The notes: generated by a model not told the origin, from the sequence alone. A stretch of DNA of 5,222 nucleotides from Planctomycetota bacterium (GCA_021785155.1 JAJYGE010000213.1:1-5222), one strand, 5' to 3'; numbered from the stretch's first letter, positions 1 to 5,144 are shown. Numbers and translations are program-made.

Positions 1-60
1 GACAATGGCCCATCGCTTTCTTGGAACGCTGTTCGGGTTGATGGGTTGCGATGCGTCCAT
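1..60 (-). CDS. 5' end of an unidentified gene, cut by the window edge
   Basis: Reading on the minus strand from the ATG at 60-58, 20 codons stay open to the window edge and encode MDASQPINPNSVPRKRWAIV. The ATG lies 2 nt after the stop codon (65-63) of the prepilin-like gene. A strong Shine-Dalgarno GGAGG (73-69) stands 8 nt upstream, inside the last codons of that gene. Such spacing indicates an operon with probable translational coupling. The short polar N-terminus followed by RKRW and then hydrophobic residues could be the start of a membrane anchor or signal sequence, but too little is visible to say. I do not recognise the product. The start is well supported; the function is unknown. 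Confidence 0.6.
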   Translation of the reverse strand, partial: MDASQPINPNSVPRKRWAIV

Positions 61-62
61 CT

Positions 63-1079
63 TCACCACCTCCGCATTTTTTTGCCGTACTGACGGCCAT
101 TGCGCACCGGAACCATGCAAATGTCATAATCAGGCTTGGAACTGAGGATTGTCGGCACCGGGGCGGCATTGCCCAATACGCTTAAGCCCGCCTGCGGAGC
201 AGCCGCGGAATCGCCATGGCCTCTGTACGCATGACGATAATACGTGAAAATATTGTCGTGGTGGACGCCGCAATACGGGTTGGTATTCCATGAAACATGA
301 TCATCCCCGAACCCGACATTCTGTCCTTTGCCCCGGTGATTCATGGAATTATAAATATAACTGCCGAAAGTGTTATCCCCTGGTAACGTTGTCGTGATGC
401 GATTATCCCGGCCAATCCCCGCAATATCCGCCGGAGCCATATCGCTGACCAACGCGACATTCCAGCTAAAGTTATTCGTCCACCAACTGCCGACTTGTGC
501 TAATTTACCGATAGAAGCGGGCCGCCAGGGATAGGCGATGGAATAGCTTTCGCCCTGGCCATCAGAATTCGGCGTTTTGTCATCTTTCATCATGCCAAAG
601 TTCGGCTGAAACAGAGGGGCGTTATCCGTTGCCGTTGATTTATATTCCTCCGATGGCGTGGTCGCAATCGGGTCTGATGGACAGATAAAACTTTTCGGAA
701 CATTCTGTCCGTCAAGTACCAGCAACCATAAGCATGCCAGCGGGTTACCTAAATCAGAGCCATGCGGCGTTTTGCTGTTGCCGAACCATGCGGAAATAAC
801 GGCTTTGGTGGTGGGAACGGCGGGCATATTCATAGGAGCCTGCGGCGCATTACTGTAAGTAGTTCCATCCGGTCCTGGCGTGCACGGAAGGCGGCCATTG
901 TTGCTCTCGGCATAAATGATCATGGATTGGATAATGCCACGGATGTCCGCGGAACAAACGGCGCGGTTGGAAAGTTCCATCGGTCGCGCCAGGAAAGGGA
1001 TCAGGCAAGTGAGCAGCCCAGCCGCCACGACCACCACAATCAATTCCAGCCGCGTGATTCCGTATGATGATCGGTTCAT
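63..1079 (-). CDS. type IV prepilin/pseudopilin-like protein (prepilin N-terminal methylation motif, H-x-DG-type C-terminal motif)
   Basis: The product has 338 residues from the ATG at 1079-1077. The N-terminus MNRSSYG-ITRLE matches a class III prepilin signal: a prepilin peptidase would cut after Gly7, with Glu12 at +5 of the mature protein. A single hydrophobic helix follows at about 13-32. Next comes the family-typical CSADIRGIIQSMIIYAESNNGRLP block (42-65, split here as 'CSADIRG' then 'YAESNNG'), a 'FICPSDP' motif (131-137) and, near the C-terminus, NHRG (247-250) with GDDHVSW (258-264), a variant of the H-X9-DG motif. Large proteins of this kind are abundant in Planctomycetota; most have no assigned role and are thought to be envelope-associated pseudopilins. 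The frame extends another 39 codons upstream, but those residues look unlike protein N-termini and the prepilin signal must be near the start. A promoter 10 nt before this ATG supports the choice. No ribosome binding site is visible. Lys332-Trp338 is a basic tail. The gene is followed after 2 nt by the next gene. Confidence 0.85.
   Translation of the reverse strand: MNRSSYGITRLELIVVVVAAGLLTCLIPFLARPMELSNRAVCSADIRGIIQSMIIYAESNNGRLPCTPGPDGTTYSNAPQAPMNMPAVPTTKAVISAWFGNSKTPHGSDLGNPLACLWLLVLDGQNVPKSFICPSDPIATTPSEEYKSTATDNAPLFQPNFGMMKDDKTPNSDGQGESYSIAYPWRPASIGKLAQVGSWWTNNFSWNVALVSDMAPADIAGIGRDNRITTTLPGDNTFGSYIYNSMNHRGKGQNVGFGDDHVSWNTNPYCGVHHDNIFTYYRHAYRGHGDSAAAPQAGLSVLGNAAPVPTILSSKPDYDICMVPVRNGRQYGKKMRRW
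66..73 (-). promoter_or_regulatory. Shine-Dalgarno sequence of the left-edge gene, inside the prepilin gene's 3' end
   Basis: The minus strand reads GGAGGTGG here, followed by TGAAG and the ATG at 60-58. The core GGAGG ends 8 nt before the ATG. It overlaps the Arg and Trp codons just before the prepilin stop, so a ribosome finishing the upstream gene passes over it. It is the clearest ribosome binding site among the minus-strand genes and decides the start of the partial downstream gene. Confidence 0.65.
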
Positions 1080-1089
1080 GGAAATTAAG

Positions 1090-1117
1090 GTTATATCCGG
1101 GTGGAGACACAAGTCAA
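1090..1117 (-). promoter_or_regulatory. sigma70-type promoter of the prepilin-like gene, possibly giving a near-leaderless mRNA
   Basis: On the minus strand a -35 TTGACT (1117-1112) and a -10 TATAAC (1095-1090) are separated by 16 bp; each differs from consensus at one position. Only 10 nt separate the -10 box from the ATG at 1079-1077. Transcription starting at the usual distance would therefore leave about 3-4 untranslated nucleotides. This agrees with the absence of a Shine-Dalgarno sequence. It also argues against the longer reading frame, whose start (near 1196) would lie upstream of the promoter. Confidence 0.6.
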
Positions 1118-1523
1118 GAAAAATCCGGCAAATCTCGCACTCGATACCAAGAAGTTCATTGGTAAAACCCCTGCGCCTCTCGCCTATCCCACTCAAAACT
1201 CAACCCACCCTTCGGTTCGAGCTTCGACGGGCTGGAAGCTGTCTACCCCACAGTCCGCCACACATCATAATCATATATATCTATGCGTCATGGCAAAAAA
1301 CATGCTTTTTCACCCACTCGTTTGCCCGAAGAGCCGTAATTCTAAAGTCGCACTTCAGGATTGTCAGAACAACGGGCCGTCCGGAAGCAGCGGCAGTTGC
1401 TTCCGGCGGTGCCATATTTTCCCACTGTCACCTGCACCCTCACACCGCTATGGCAAAATCAAGTTATTGCGATCAAGAAATTCCGGCTGGGTGAATTTAA
1501 GTATGGTTACGCGAGATCTTTCA
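1118..1523. other. intergenic stretch without a convincing gene
   Basis: About 400 bases between the prepilin promoter and the 3' end of the truncated gene. Plus-strand frames here give compositionally odd, Ser/His/Pro-rich translations with no recognisable motif. The only small minus-strand candidate is a 44-codon frame at 1415-1281 with no good ribosome binding site. Visible structure is limited to one 9-bp perfect hairpin (1381-1406) and an A+T-rich alternating stretch around 1265-1283. The region may hold the 3' untranslated end of the broken gene and upstream regulatory DNA of the prepilin gene. Confidence 0.5.
1381..1406. other. perfect 9-bp stem-loop downstream of the truncated gene
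   Basis: CCGGAAGCA (1381-1389) is exactly complementary to TGCTTCCGG (1398-1406) around an 8-nt loop. It lies about 120 bases beyond the stop codon of the minus-strand gene remnant. No T-run follows it on either strand, so it is not a textbook intrinsic terminator. It could be an mRNA 3' end structure for the old gene or a dispersed palindromic repeat. Confidence 0.45.
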
Positions 1524-1808
1524 TCATGGACTGAACTTTCCCGGTGGCAGGGATAGTTGGACGATAATGGGTCGGCCACGCGGAAGTTGCGATCCGGGGA
1601 CTAATTCGGGCGAAAATTCGCCGGGACTGGAAAGTGTGCAGCCGGTCGGACTGGCGGCGTATCTGAATGGCATATCGGTGAAGGGATCAAGCGGAATGGT
1701 GGGGAGATAGTTCGGGGCCAACTGCGACAGGCGGGCGGGAAAAGCGCTGCGGCTTTTCACATACGCGGCCAGCGCAAATGAGACGCGATCCATGCGTGCT
1801 AAGGCCAA
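1524..1808 (-). pseudogene. C-terminal remnant of a planctomycete-type protein, 5' part lost next to the IS66 element
   Basis: The 94-codon frame reads from the middle of a protein: LALARMDRVSFALAAYVKSR at the start, then 'AFPARLSQLAPNYLP' and 'IPLDPFTDMPFRY', then a variable part ending in RPIIVQLSLPP. From memory, this matches the closing domain of many long uncharacterised Planctomycetota proteins, where it follows the pattern A-x-x-AYR-x(3-5)-G-x-YP-x-x-L-x-x-L-x-P-x-YLP-x-x-PLDPF-x-G-x-P-x-RY. Those proteins are several hundred residues long, so this is only their tail. The first codon available is TTG; upstream only Val and Thr codons precede an in-frame TAA at 1817-1815. The IS66 boundary is about 15-20 bases further. 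The simplest reading is a gene decapitated by the insertion or by a deletion around it. A stand-alone small protein from the TTG or from Met6 is possible but unlikely; no ribosome binding site is seen. Confidence 0.65.
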
Positions 1809-1836
1809 TACGGTTTACTTAAGGAGAAAGAACCGT

Positions 1837-3324
1837 TCACGGGCCTGATGGAAGAAGCGAGGGGGTGGGTTTTCCCGCGAAGTGATTGTTGACGGTCTGG
1901 TATAGGAACTCAAAGACGCTACGTTGTTGCTGAGTGCAGGTGGCAATAGCCGACCAGATGCGCTCGCACCATTGCCGCCCGCGTTCGCTGCGTGTGCCCT
2001 GCGTGACATGGCGATCCAAGACCACAAAACGGATCGCCTGTTCCGCGAGATTATTGGTTGGCTCAACGTCTGGTGTGGTGATAAAGCGAAAGTATGATTC
2101 CCCATTTTGACGGAAGCGTTCCGCCATATTCTGGGCCGGTTTGTGTTCCGGAGCGTTCATGCCCGCAACCACCAGATCATCGCGGGCCTTTTCCAAGGCT
2201 TGTCGTAATACCGGTGCATCCAACGCCTTCTGTTGATGGATAACATGGAACAGATTCCGCAGTTCCTCCAGCAACCGCTGGCCGTAGGCCACGATGGCCG
2301 CCTCCGGCAGCGTGGCCAGGAATTTTACATCCCGGATTAAATGTGCCAGGCAGAATTGCATGGATACGCCGGAATCTTTCCTGTATTTGTGATAGGCCGA
2401 GAAGTAATCGCAGCCCACCGTGCCGGCAAAATCATCGCCCAACATGGCCCGGAGGACTTGGGAGCCCCGTGAAGGTTCGATCTTGAAGCATGTCAACGAT
2501 GCGGCCCGAAAGCCCCACGTCCAGAGACGATGCCCGTTTTCCTTGTGCCCACTTTCGTCCACGTTCAGGATATCCTGCCCCGGAAGCATTTTCTGCAAGG
2601 CCCCATGCGACTCCGCCATCGCCGTGCTGACCTTCTGGATCACCTTGGCCAGTTGTCCCCGCGAGATCGGCAACTGCAATACATCGCGGCAGAACTTACG
2701 GATCGTGGAGAAGGAACAATGGCAGGACCCCTTGAGGTACGCCACCCACGCCGTAAGTCGTGGGCCTACCAAGCCGCTCTTTTGAACGTCCTTTGGCAGC
2801 GGTGCATAGTAGGTCTTTTGACAGTGCCGACAGAAACACGCATGGCTGCGATGTTCCACCACCTCCACAGGGATCTCCGGTATTTCTCCCGATGGCCATC
2901 GGGATTGAAGTTTACGTGGTGGCTGCTTCAGCGGTCGCACTCGGCCGCCGCAATCCGGGCAGCGGTCCATTCGGTAATCCACCACCCGGTCAATCTGTGC
3001 GGGAGTGAAAGGCTCACGTTCGTGGCGCGGGTGGCCCTTCTGGCCACCGATGGAACGCTTTTCCCCCGGCGGCAGGGGAGGTGGTGGCGGCTTGACAATA
3101 TCACTGGATGGAGGTCTGGAAGAATTCGAGGAGTTTTTCGACAGCCGGGCCACTTGGGCCAACAACGCAGCCACCTGTTCGGAAAGTGCGGTCCCGACGC
3201 ATCGGGACTGTTGCAACGCTGCAATAGTGGCATCGCGCTGAGCCAATTGCGACCTCAGATCGACGACCAGAGCTTCCAGTTCGGTAATACGCTGCTGATA
3301 GGCTTGTTCGGTAGGTGCCTCCAT
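1837..3324 (-). CDS. IS66-family transposase
   Basis: The protein has 495 residues from the ATG at 3324-3322 and looks complete. Order of parts: an N-terminal Leu-rich coiled coil (about 10-62), the family signature LSKNSSNSSRPPSSD (61-75), a Pro-rich linker (79-86) with GGQKGHPRHER (93-103), a zinc-binding domain with CPDC (122-125) and CRHC (165-168), and the DDE catalytic core. Likely catalytic residues are Asp256 in NVDESG, Asp306 in GCDYFSAY, and Glu428 in EPTNNLAEQAIR. The usual IS66 C-terminal tail NNHFAGKPTPSLLP follows. It catalyses cut and transfer of the element's ends. A longer frame from a TTG at 3378 adds 18 residues; the ATG is preferred because the coiled coil begins right after it. 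No strong ribosome binding site is seen. Two short palindromes interrupt it in frame (residues 40-45 and 141-146). All key residues are present, so activity is possible if both DNA ends work. Confidence 0.95.
   Translation of the reverse strand: MEAPTEQAYQQRITELEALVVDLRSQLAQRDATIAALQQSRCVGTALSEQVAALLAQVARLSKNSSNSSRPPSSDIVKPPPPPLPPGEKRSIGGQKGHPRHEREPFTPAQIDRVVDYRMDRCPDCGGRVRPLKQPPRKLQSRWPSGEIPEIPVEVVEHRSHACFCRHCQKTYYAPLPKDVQKSGLVGPRLTAWVAYLKGSCHCSFSTIRKFCRDVLQLPISRGQLAKVIQKVSTAMAESHGALQKMLPGQDILNVDESGHKENGHRLWTWGFRAASLTCFKIEPSRGSQVLRAMLGDDFAGTVGCDYFSAYHKYRKDSGVSMQFCLAHLIRDVKFLATLPEAAIVAYGQRLLEELRNLFHVIHQQKALDAPVLRQALEKARDDLVVAGMNAPEHKPAQNMAERFRQNGESYFRFITTPDVEPTNNLAEQAIRFVVLDRHVTQGTRSERGRQWCERIWSAIATCTQQQRSVFEFLYQTVNNHFAGKPTPSLLPSGP
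2887..2904. repeat. 18-bp perfect palindrome embedded in the transposase gene
   Basis: TCCCGATGGCCATCGGGA is its own reverse complement over all 18 bases. In the transposase frame it encodes S-R-W-P-S-G (residues 141-146), in the segment between the two cysteine pairs of the zinc domain. It shares the core TCCCGA...TCGGGA, and the same codon phase, with the palindrome at 3191-3208. Whether it is a dispersed palindromic repeat of this genome or a chance coding sequence cannot be settled from one window. Confidence 0.6.
3191..3208. repeat. 7-bp-arm palindrome embedded in the transposase gene
   Basis: GTCCCGA (3191-3197) pairs with TCGGGAC (3202-3208) around the 4-base loop CGCA. In frame it encodes S-R-C-V-G-T (residues 40-45), which sits inside the N-terminal coiled coil between the Leu-rich stretches ATIAALQQ and LSEQVAALLAQV. 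Cys, Gly and Thr here break the heptad pattern. Together with the palindrome at 2887-2904 it suggests in-frame acquisition of a palindromic unit. Confidence 0.55.
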
Positions 3325-3355
3325 GCTGTTTCGACCAATCCTTTGATCCGATTGT

Positions 3356-3385
3356 TTTATCGGACGGATTGTGTGCAACGCTCAA
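3356..3385 (-). promoter_or_regulatory. possible transposase promoter inside the IS end, overlapped by a hairpin
   Basis: On the minus strand TTGAGC (3385-3380) and GATAAA (3361-3356) are 18 bp apart; each matches the sigma70 consensus at four of six positions. A perfect 6-bp stem, TCCGAT (3347-3352) with ATCGGA (3359-3364) around TGTTTT, overlaps the -10 box and the expected transcript start. Such a hairpin could dampen transposase expression. The promoter match is only moderate. Confidence 0.35.
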
Positions 3386-3404
3386 ATTTTACCCTGAACT
3401 TTAC
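3381..3404 (-). repeat. IS66 terminal end (GTAA type), transposase-proximal
   Basis: Read on the minus strand from 3404 the sequence begins GTAAAGTTCAGGG and continues as TAAAATTTGAG. The GTAA start and the position about 80 bp before the transposase ATG agree with the 5' ends of IS66-family elements. A closely similar stretch (CTGAACTTT-CC-CGGTGG) recurs in the same orientation at 1531-1547, at the very end of the truncated gene. Confidence 0.55.
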
Positions 3405-3417
3405 GGTGGAAATTTAT

Positions 3418-3444
3418 TTGCTTTTCTTCTGGGGGGGGTATACT
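3418..3444 (+). promoter_or_regulatory. candidate promoter of the glycoside hydrolase gene, with a G8 run in the spacer
   Basis: TATACT (3439-3444) matches the -10 consensus at five of six positions. The best upstream -35 candidate is TTGCTT (3418-3423), giving a 15-bp spacer, shorter than the optimal 17. Eight consecutive G residues (3431-3438) directly precede the -10 box, inside the spacer. The promoter lies just outside the IS66 end, so it is probably native DNA rather than supplied by the element. A further TTGACA at 3472-3477 has no acceptable -10 partner. Confidence 0.4.
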
Positions 3445-3453
3445 TTGTCCAAG

Positions 3454-3524
3454 GTCAGGCTCATTGTGAGCTTGACAGGCCGGAAAGGCCGTGAACGGTT
3501 ACGAAGACCGTATCGCTTCGGAGC
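3454..3524 (+). promoter_or_regulatory. structured leader: chain of four small hairpins ending at the ribosome binding site
   Basis: Four consecutive complementary arms can be read. First, GTCAGGCTCA (3454-3463) pairs with TGAGCTTGAC (3467-3476), 10 pairs including one G-U, around TTG. Second, GGCC (3478-3481) pairs with GGCC (3487-3490) around GGAAA. Third, ACGGT (3495-3499) pairs with ACCGT (3507-3511). Fourth, GCT (3515-3517) pairs with AGC (3522-3524), covering most of the GGAG ribosome binding site. The first stem is strong; the last is weak alone. If transcription starts near 3450, these form the 5' leader. It matches no riboswitch class I recognise. Confidence 0.4.
3520..3523 (+). promoter_or_regulatory. 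ribosome binding site that decides the hydrolase start at 3530
   Basis: GGAG is followed by the 6-nt spacer CAATTT and an ATG at 3530-3532. The upstream GTG at 3491 has GGAAAGG only 2 nt before it and locked in a hairpin, and the ATG at 3566 has no such motif. This makes 3530 the best-supported start. Confidence 0.5.
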
Positions 3525-3529
3525 AATTT

Positions 3530-5053
3530 ATGCGCTCGTTCCAACGACTTTGTTCCTCCGCTTCAATGGCATCCAGACGTGAACTATTAAAAGCCGCCGG
3601 TGTGCTGGCCGGCACCGTGGCCATGCCATCTGCTTTTGTGCGTTCGTCTTCTGCCGCTGCGATGCACGCTTCGGCAGGATTTCAGCAACTGCAGGTGGAT
3701 GCTGGAAAAGTGATCGGCAAGCTGCGCGACATGCAGGGCGTCAACGGCCCGCCGGCACCGATTATGGCAGATCTTCCCAACCTGACACATCAATATCGAG
3801 AGTTACGTCCCAATCAGATTCGCACTCACGATTGCATGGGCCCCACCGATATTGATTCGAAATTTGAATTTAAAAACCCTTATCTGGCAGCGTTGATTCC
3901 TGATCCGACGCAACGGGCCGGCGTCGTGGAGGCGGGCAACAAGAGCATTATTTTCCCGGACTGGAATGCCGATCCGGAAAAGGCTGAAAGCTATAACTTC
4001 GGCCCGACCGAAAGGATACTCGCTTCCATCGGCGGCTGCGGCGCGGAGGTGTATTATCGAATAGGCCGCAGTTGGGGCGCCAATAACAATCCACCCCCTG
4101 ATTTTGATAAATACGCCGCCGTGGTGAAGCATGTCGCCATGCACTTTAACCACGGTTGGGCAGACGGATATCACCACAATATTCGTTATTGGGAATTCTG
4201 GAATGAACCAGACGGGCTGTTCTGGTCCGGCACTCCTGCGGAGTTTTATTCGCTATATAAGAAAACGGCGCTCGCGTTAAAATCGTTGGATTCCACACTC
4301 TGCGTAGGCGGAGTCGGGCTTGCAAATCCTGCCCAATCCGGGCCTTATCTTGAAGGTTTCATTGATTACTGCGCCAAGCACCACCTGCCACTCGATTTTT
4401 TCTCATGGCATACATATACACCAGATCCCTATGCCGGCGGCCAACACGCAAGAACCATTCGCCGAATTCTTGATGCCCGGGGATTTTCCAAGGCCCGGAG
4501 CATTCTTTCCGAATGGAATTTGAGTGCAGACTTTTCAAAAAAAGAAAGTACGGTGCTGCAGAGCAATCGTAATGCAGCTTACGTCGGCGCAGCTGTGAAT
4601 TGCTTTCAGGATGCGCCGATTGATCAGACCCATTTTTACCGTGGCGACGCAGCCTGGATGGGATTGTTCGATTTGCACGCCAGGCCATTCAAGCCCGCTT
4701 TTACATTCTTTGCTATGGATCAGATGCTGACAACTCCACGACGGCTCGCGGTCGAAGGCGGAGGCACCCATGGTTTCACTGCGATGGCGGGACGTTCCCA
4801 GGATGACATGACAGTCCATATCTTGATCAGCAATTATGTGATGCCTGCTCAAGGCAGGTCCGTCGCCGGCTATCACCTTCTGGTAAATCACCTGCCTTGG
4901 AACCGTCATTCATTTTCCATGAAGCGCTACCGCCTTGATCATTCTCGAAATCTGGAATTGGTGGAGGCTGCAACCCTCAGTGGCGGCAGCTTCAAGCTAT
5001 CATCCAGCTTCACCGCTGATGCCCTTGATCTCATCGTCCTGAAGCGCCGGTAA
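3530..5053 (+). CDS. Tat-exported glycoside hydrolase of clan GH-A, GH39-like
   Basis: The product has 507 residues from the ATG at 3530. A twin-arginine signal, SRRELLK (15-21), is followed by a hydrophobic stretch and Ala-rich cleavage options after Ala44 or Ala49, so the enzyme should be exported folded. The catalytic barrel shows RTHD (98-101), YYRIGRSWG (175-183), and YWEFWNEPDGLFW (220-232) with Glu226 as likely acid/base. Later come DFFSWHTYTPDP (289-300) and ILSEWN (325-330) with Glu328 as likely nucleophile. The WNEP and SEWN pair on a (beta/alpha)8 barrel defines retaining clan GH-A; 'FY-LYK-TALALKSLDSTLCVGG' resembles GH39 (beta-xylosidase, alpha-L-iduronidase). About the last 95 residues look like a beta-sandwich. 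The substrate, probably a plant or algal polysaccharide side chain, is inference. A GTG at 3491 would add 13 residues, and an ATG at 3566 would remove 12. No obvious partner genes are in view. Confidence 0.85.
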   Translation: MRSFQRLCSSASMASRRELLKAAGVLAGTVAMPSAFVRSSSAAAMHASAGFQQLQVDAGKVIGKLRDMQGVNGPPAPIMADLPNLTHQYRELRPNQIRTHDCMGPTDIDSKFEFKNPYLAALIPDPTQRAGVVEAGNKSIIFPDWNADPEKAESYNFGPTERILASIGGCGAEVYYRIGRSWGANNNPPPDFDKYAAVVKHVAMHFNHGWADGYHHNIRYWEFWNEPDGLFWSGTPAEFYSLYKKTALALKSLDSTLCVGGVGLANPAQSGPYLEGFIDYCAKHHLPLDFFSWHTYTPDPYAGGQHARTIRRILDARGFSKARSILSEWNLSADFSKKESTVLQSNRNAAYVGAAVNCFQDAPIDQTHFYRGDAAWMGLFDLHARPFKPAFTFFAMDQMLTTPRRLAVEGGGTHGFTAMAGRSQDDMTVHILISNYVMPAQGRSVAGYHLLVNHLPWNRHSFSMKRYRLDHSRNLELVEAATLSGGSFKLSSSFTADALDLIVLKRR

Positions 5054-5058
5054 CCGGC
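5046..5058 (+). other. small hairpin with the hydrolase stop codon in its loop
   Basis: GCCGG (5046-5050) and CCGGC (5054-5058) are perfect complements around TAA, the hydrolase stop codon. AGC (5043-5045) and GCT (5063-5065) could extend the stem past a 4-nt bulge. No T-run follows, so it is not an intrinsic terminator; it may only protect the mRNA end or be incidental. Confidence 0.3.
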
Positions 5059-5144
5059 TGACGCTGTATCCGTCATTGGCGGGCGGAGGGGGACCAGTTC
5101 ATGCAGATCCACCGAAATTAGCCCAACCTTCGCACTTTGGCACT

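Larger units (their letters stand above)
1830..3404 (-). mobile_element. IS66-family insertion sequence, single-ORF type, with asymmetric ends
   Basis: The element is defined by its intact transposase and by a GTAA-type end. On the minus strand the sequence upstream of the transposase starts at 3404 with GTAAAGTTCAGGGTAAAA; IS66 elements characteristically begin with GTAA. At the other side no GTAA is present, but the plus strand from 1830 reads GAACCGTTCACGGG, which aligns with GTAAAGTTCAGGG at 10 of 13 positions if one inserted C is allowed. That would place the end 7 bases beyond the transposase stop codon. IS66 makes 8-bp target duplications; the candidates here (AGGAGAAA at 1822-1829 and GGTGGAAA at 3405-3412) agree at only 5 of 8. 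The 3404 border is fairly secure, the 1830 border is not. The size of about 1.6 kb fits elements that carry only the main transposase and lack the two small accessory genes. Confidence 0.6.

Noticed and set aside
1080..1196. N-terminal extension of the prepilin-like protein by 39 residues
   Set aside because: It would put the prepilin processing site 46 residues inside the protein, places the start upstream of the best promoter, and its residues show no signal-like character.
1281..1415. Minus-strand 44-codon frame beginning MAPPEATAAASGRPVV
   Set aside because: It has no good Shine-Dalgarno and no recognisable family, and its 5' part lies in the 9-bp hairpin; frames of this length arise easily by chance.
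1101..1556. Plus-strand 151-codon frame between the prepilin gene and the remnant
   Set aside because: The translation is rich in Ser, His, Pro and Cys without any motif, overlaps the prepilin promoter and the 3' end of the remnant on the other strand, and has no ribosome binding site.
3325..3378. TTG start adding 18 residues to the transposase
   Set aside because: It would start inside the likely transposase promoter spacer and would need a rarer start codon; the ATG at 3324 directly precedes the conserved coiled coil.
3472..3477. Perfect TTGACA as a -35 box for the hydrolase
   Set aside because: No -10-like hexamer is found 15-19 bp downstream (the region reads AACGGTTACG), and the TTGAC forms the arm of a strong hairpin.
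2530..3582. Plus-strand 350-codon frame across the transposase gene and IS border
   Set aside because: It is antisense to a clearly conserved IS66 transposase, crosses the IS boundary and runs into the hydrolase leader and N-terminus in another frame; a shadow of the real genes.
4843..4859. CCTGC/GCAGG hairpin inside the hydrolase gene
   Set aside because: A 5-bp stem within a well-conserved coding frame is expected by chance and shows no regulatory context.
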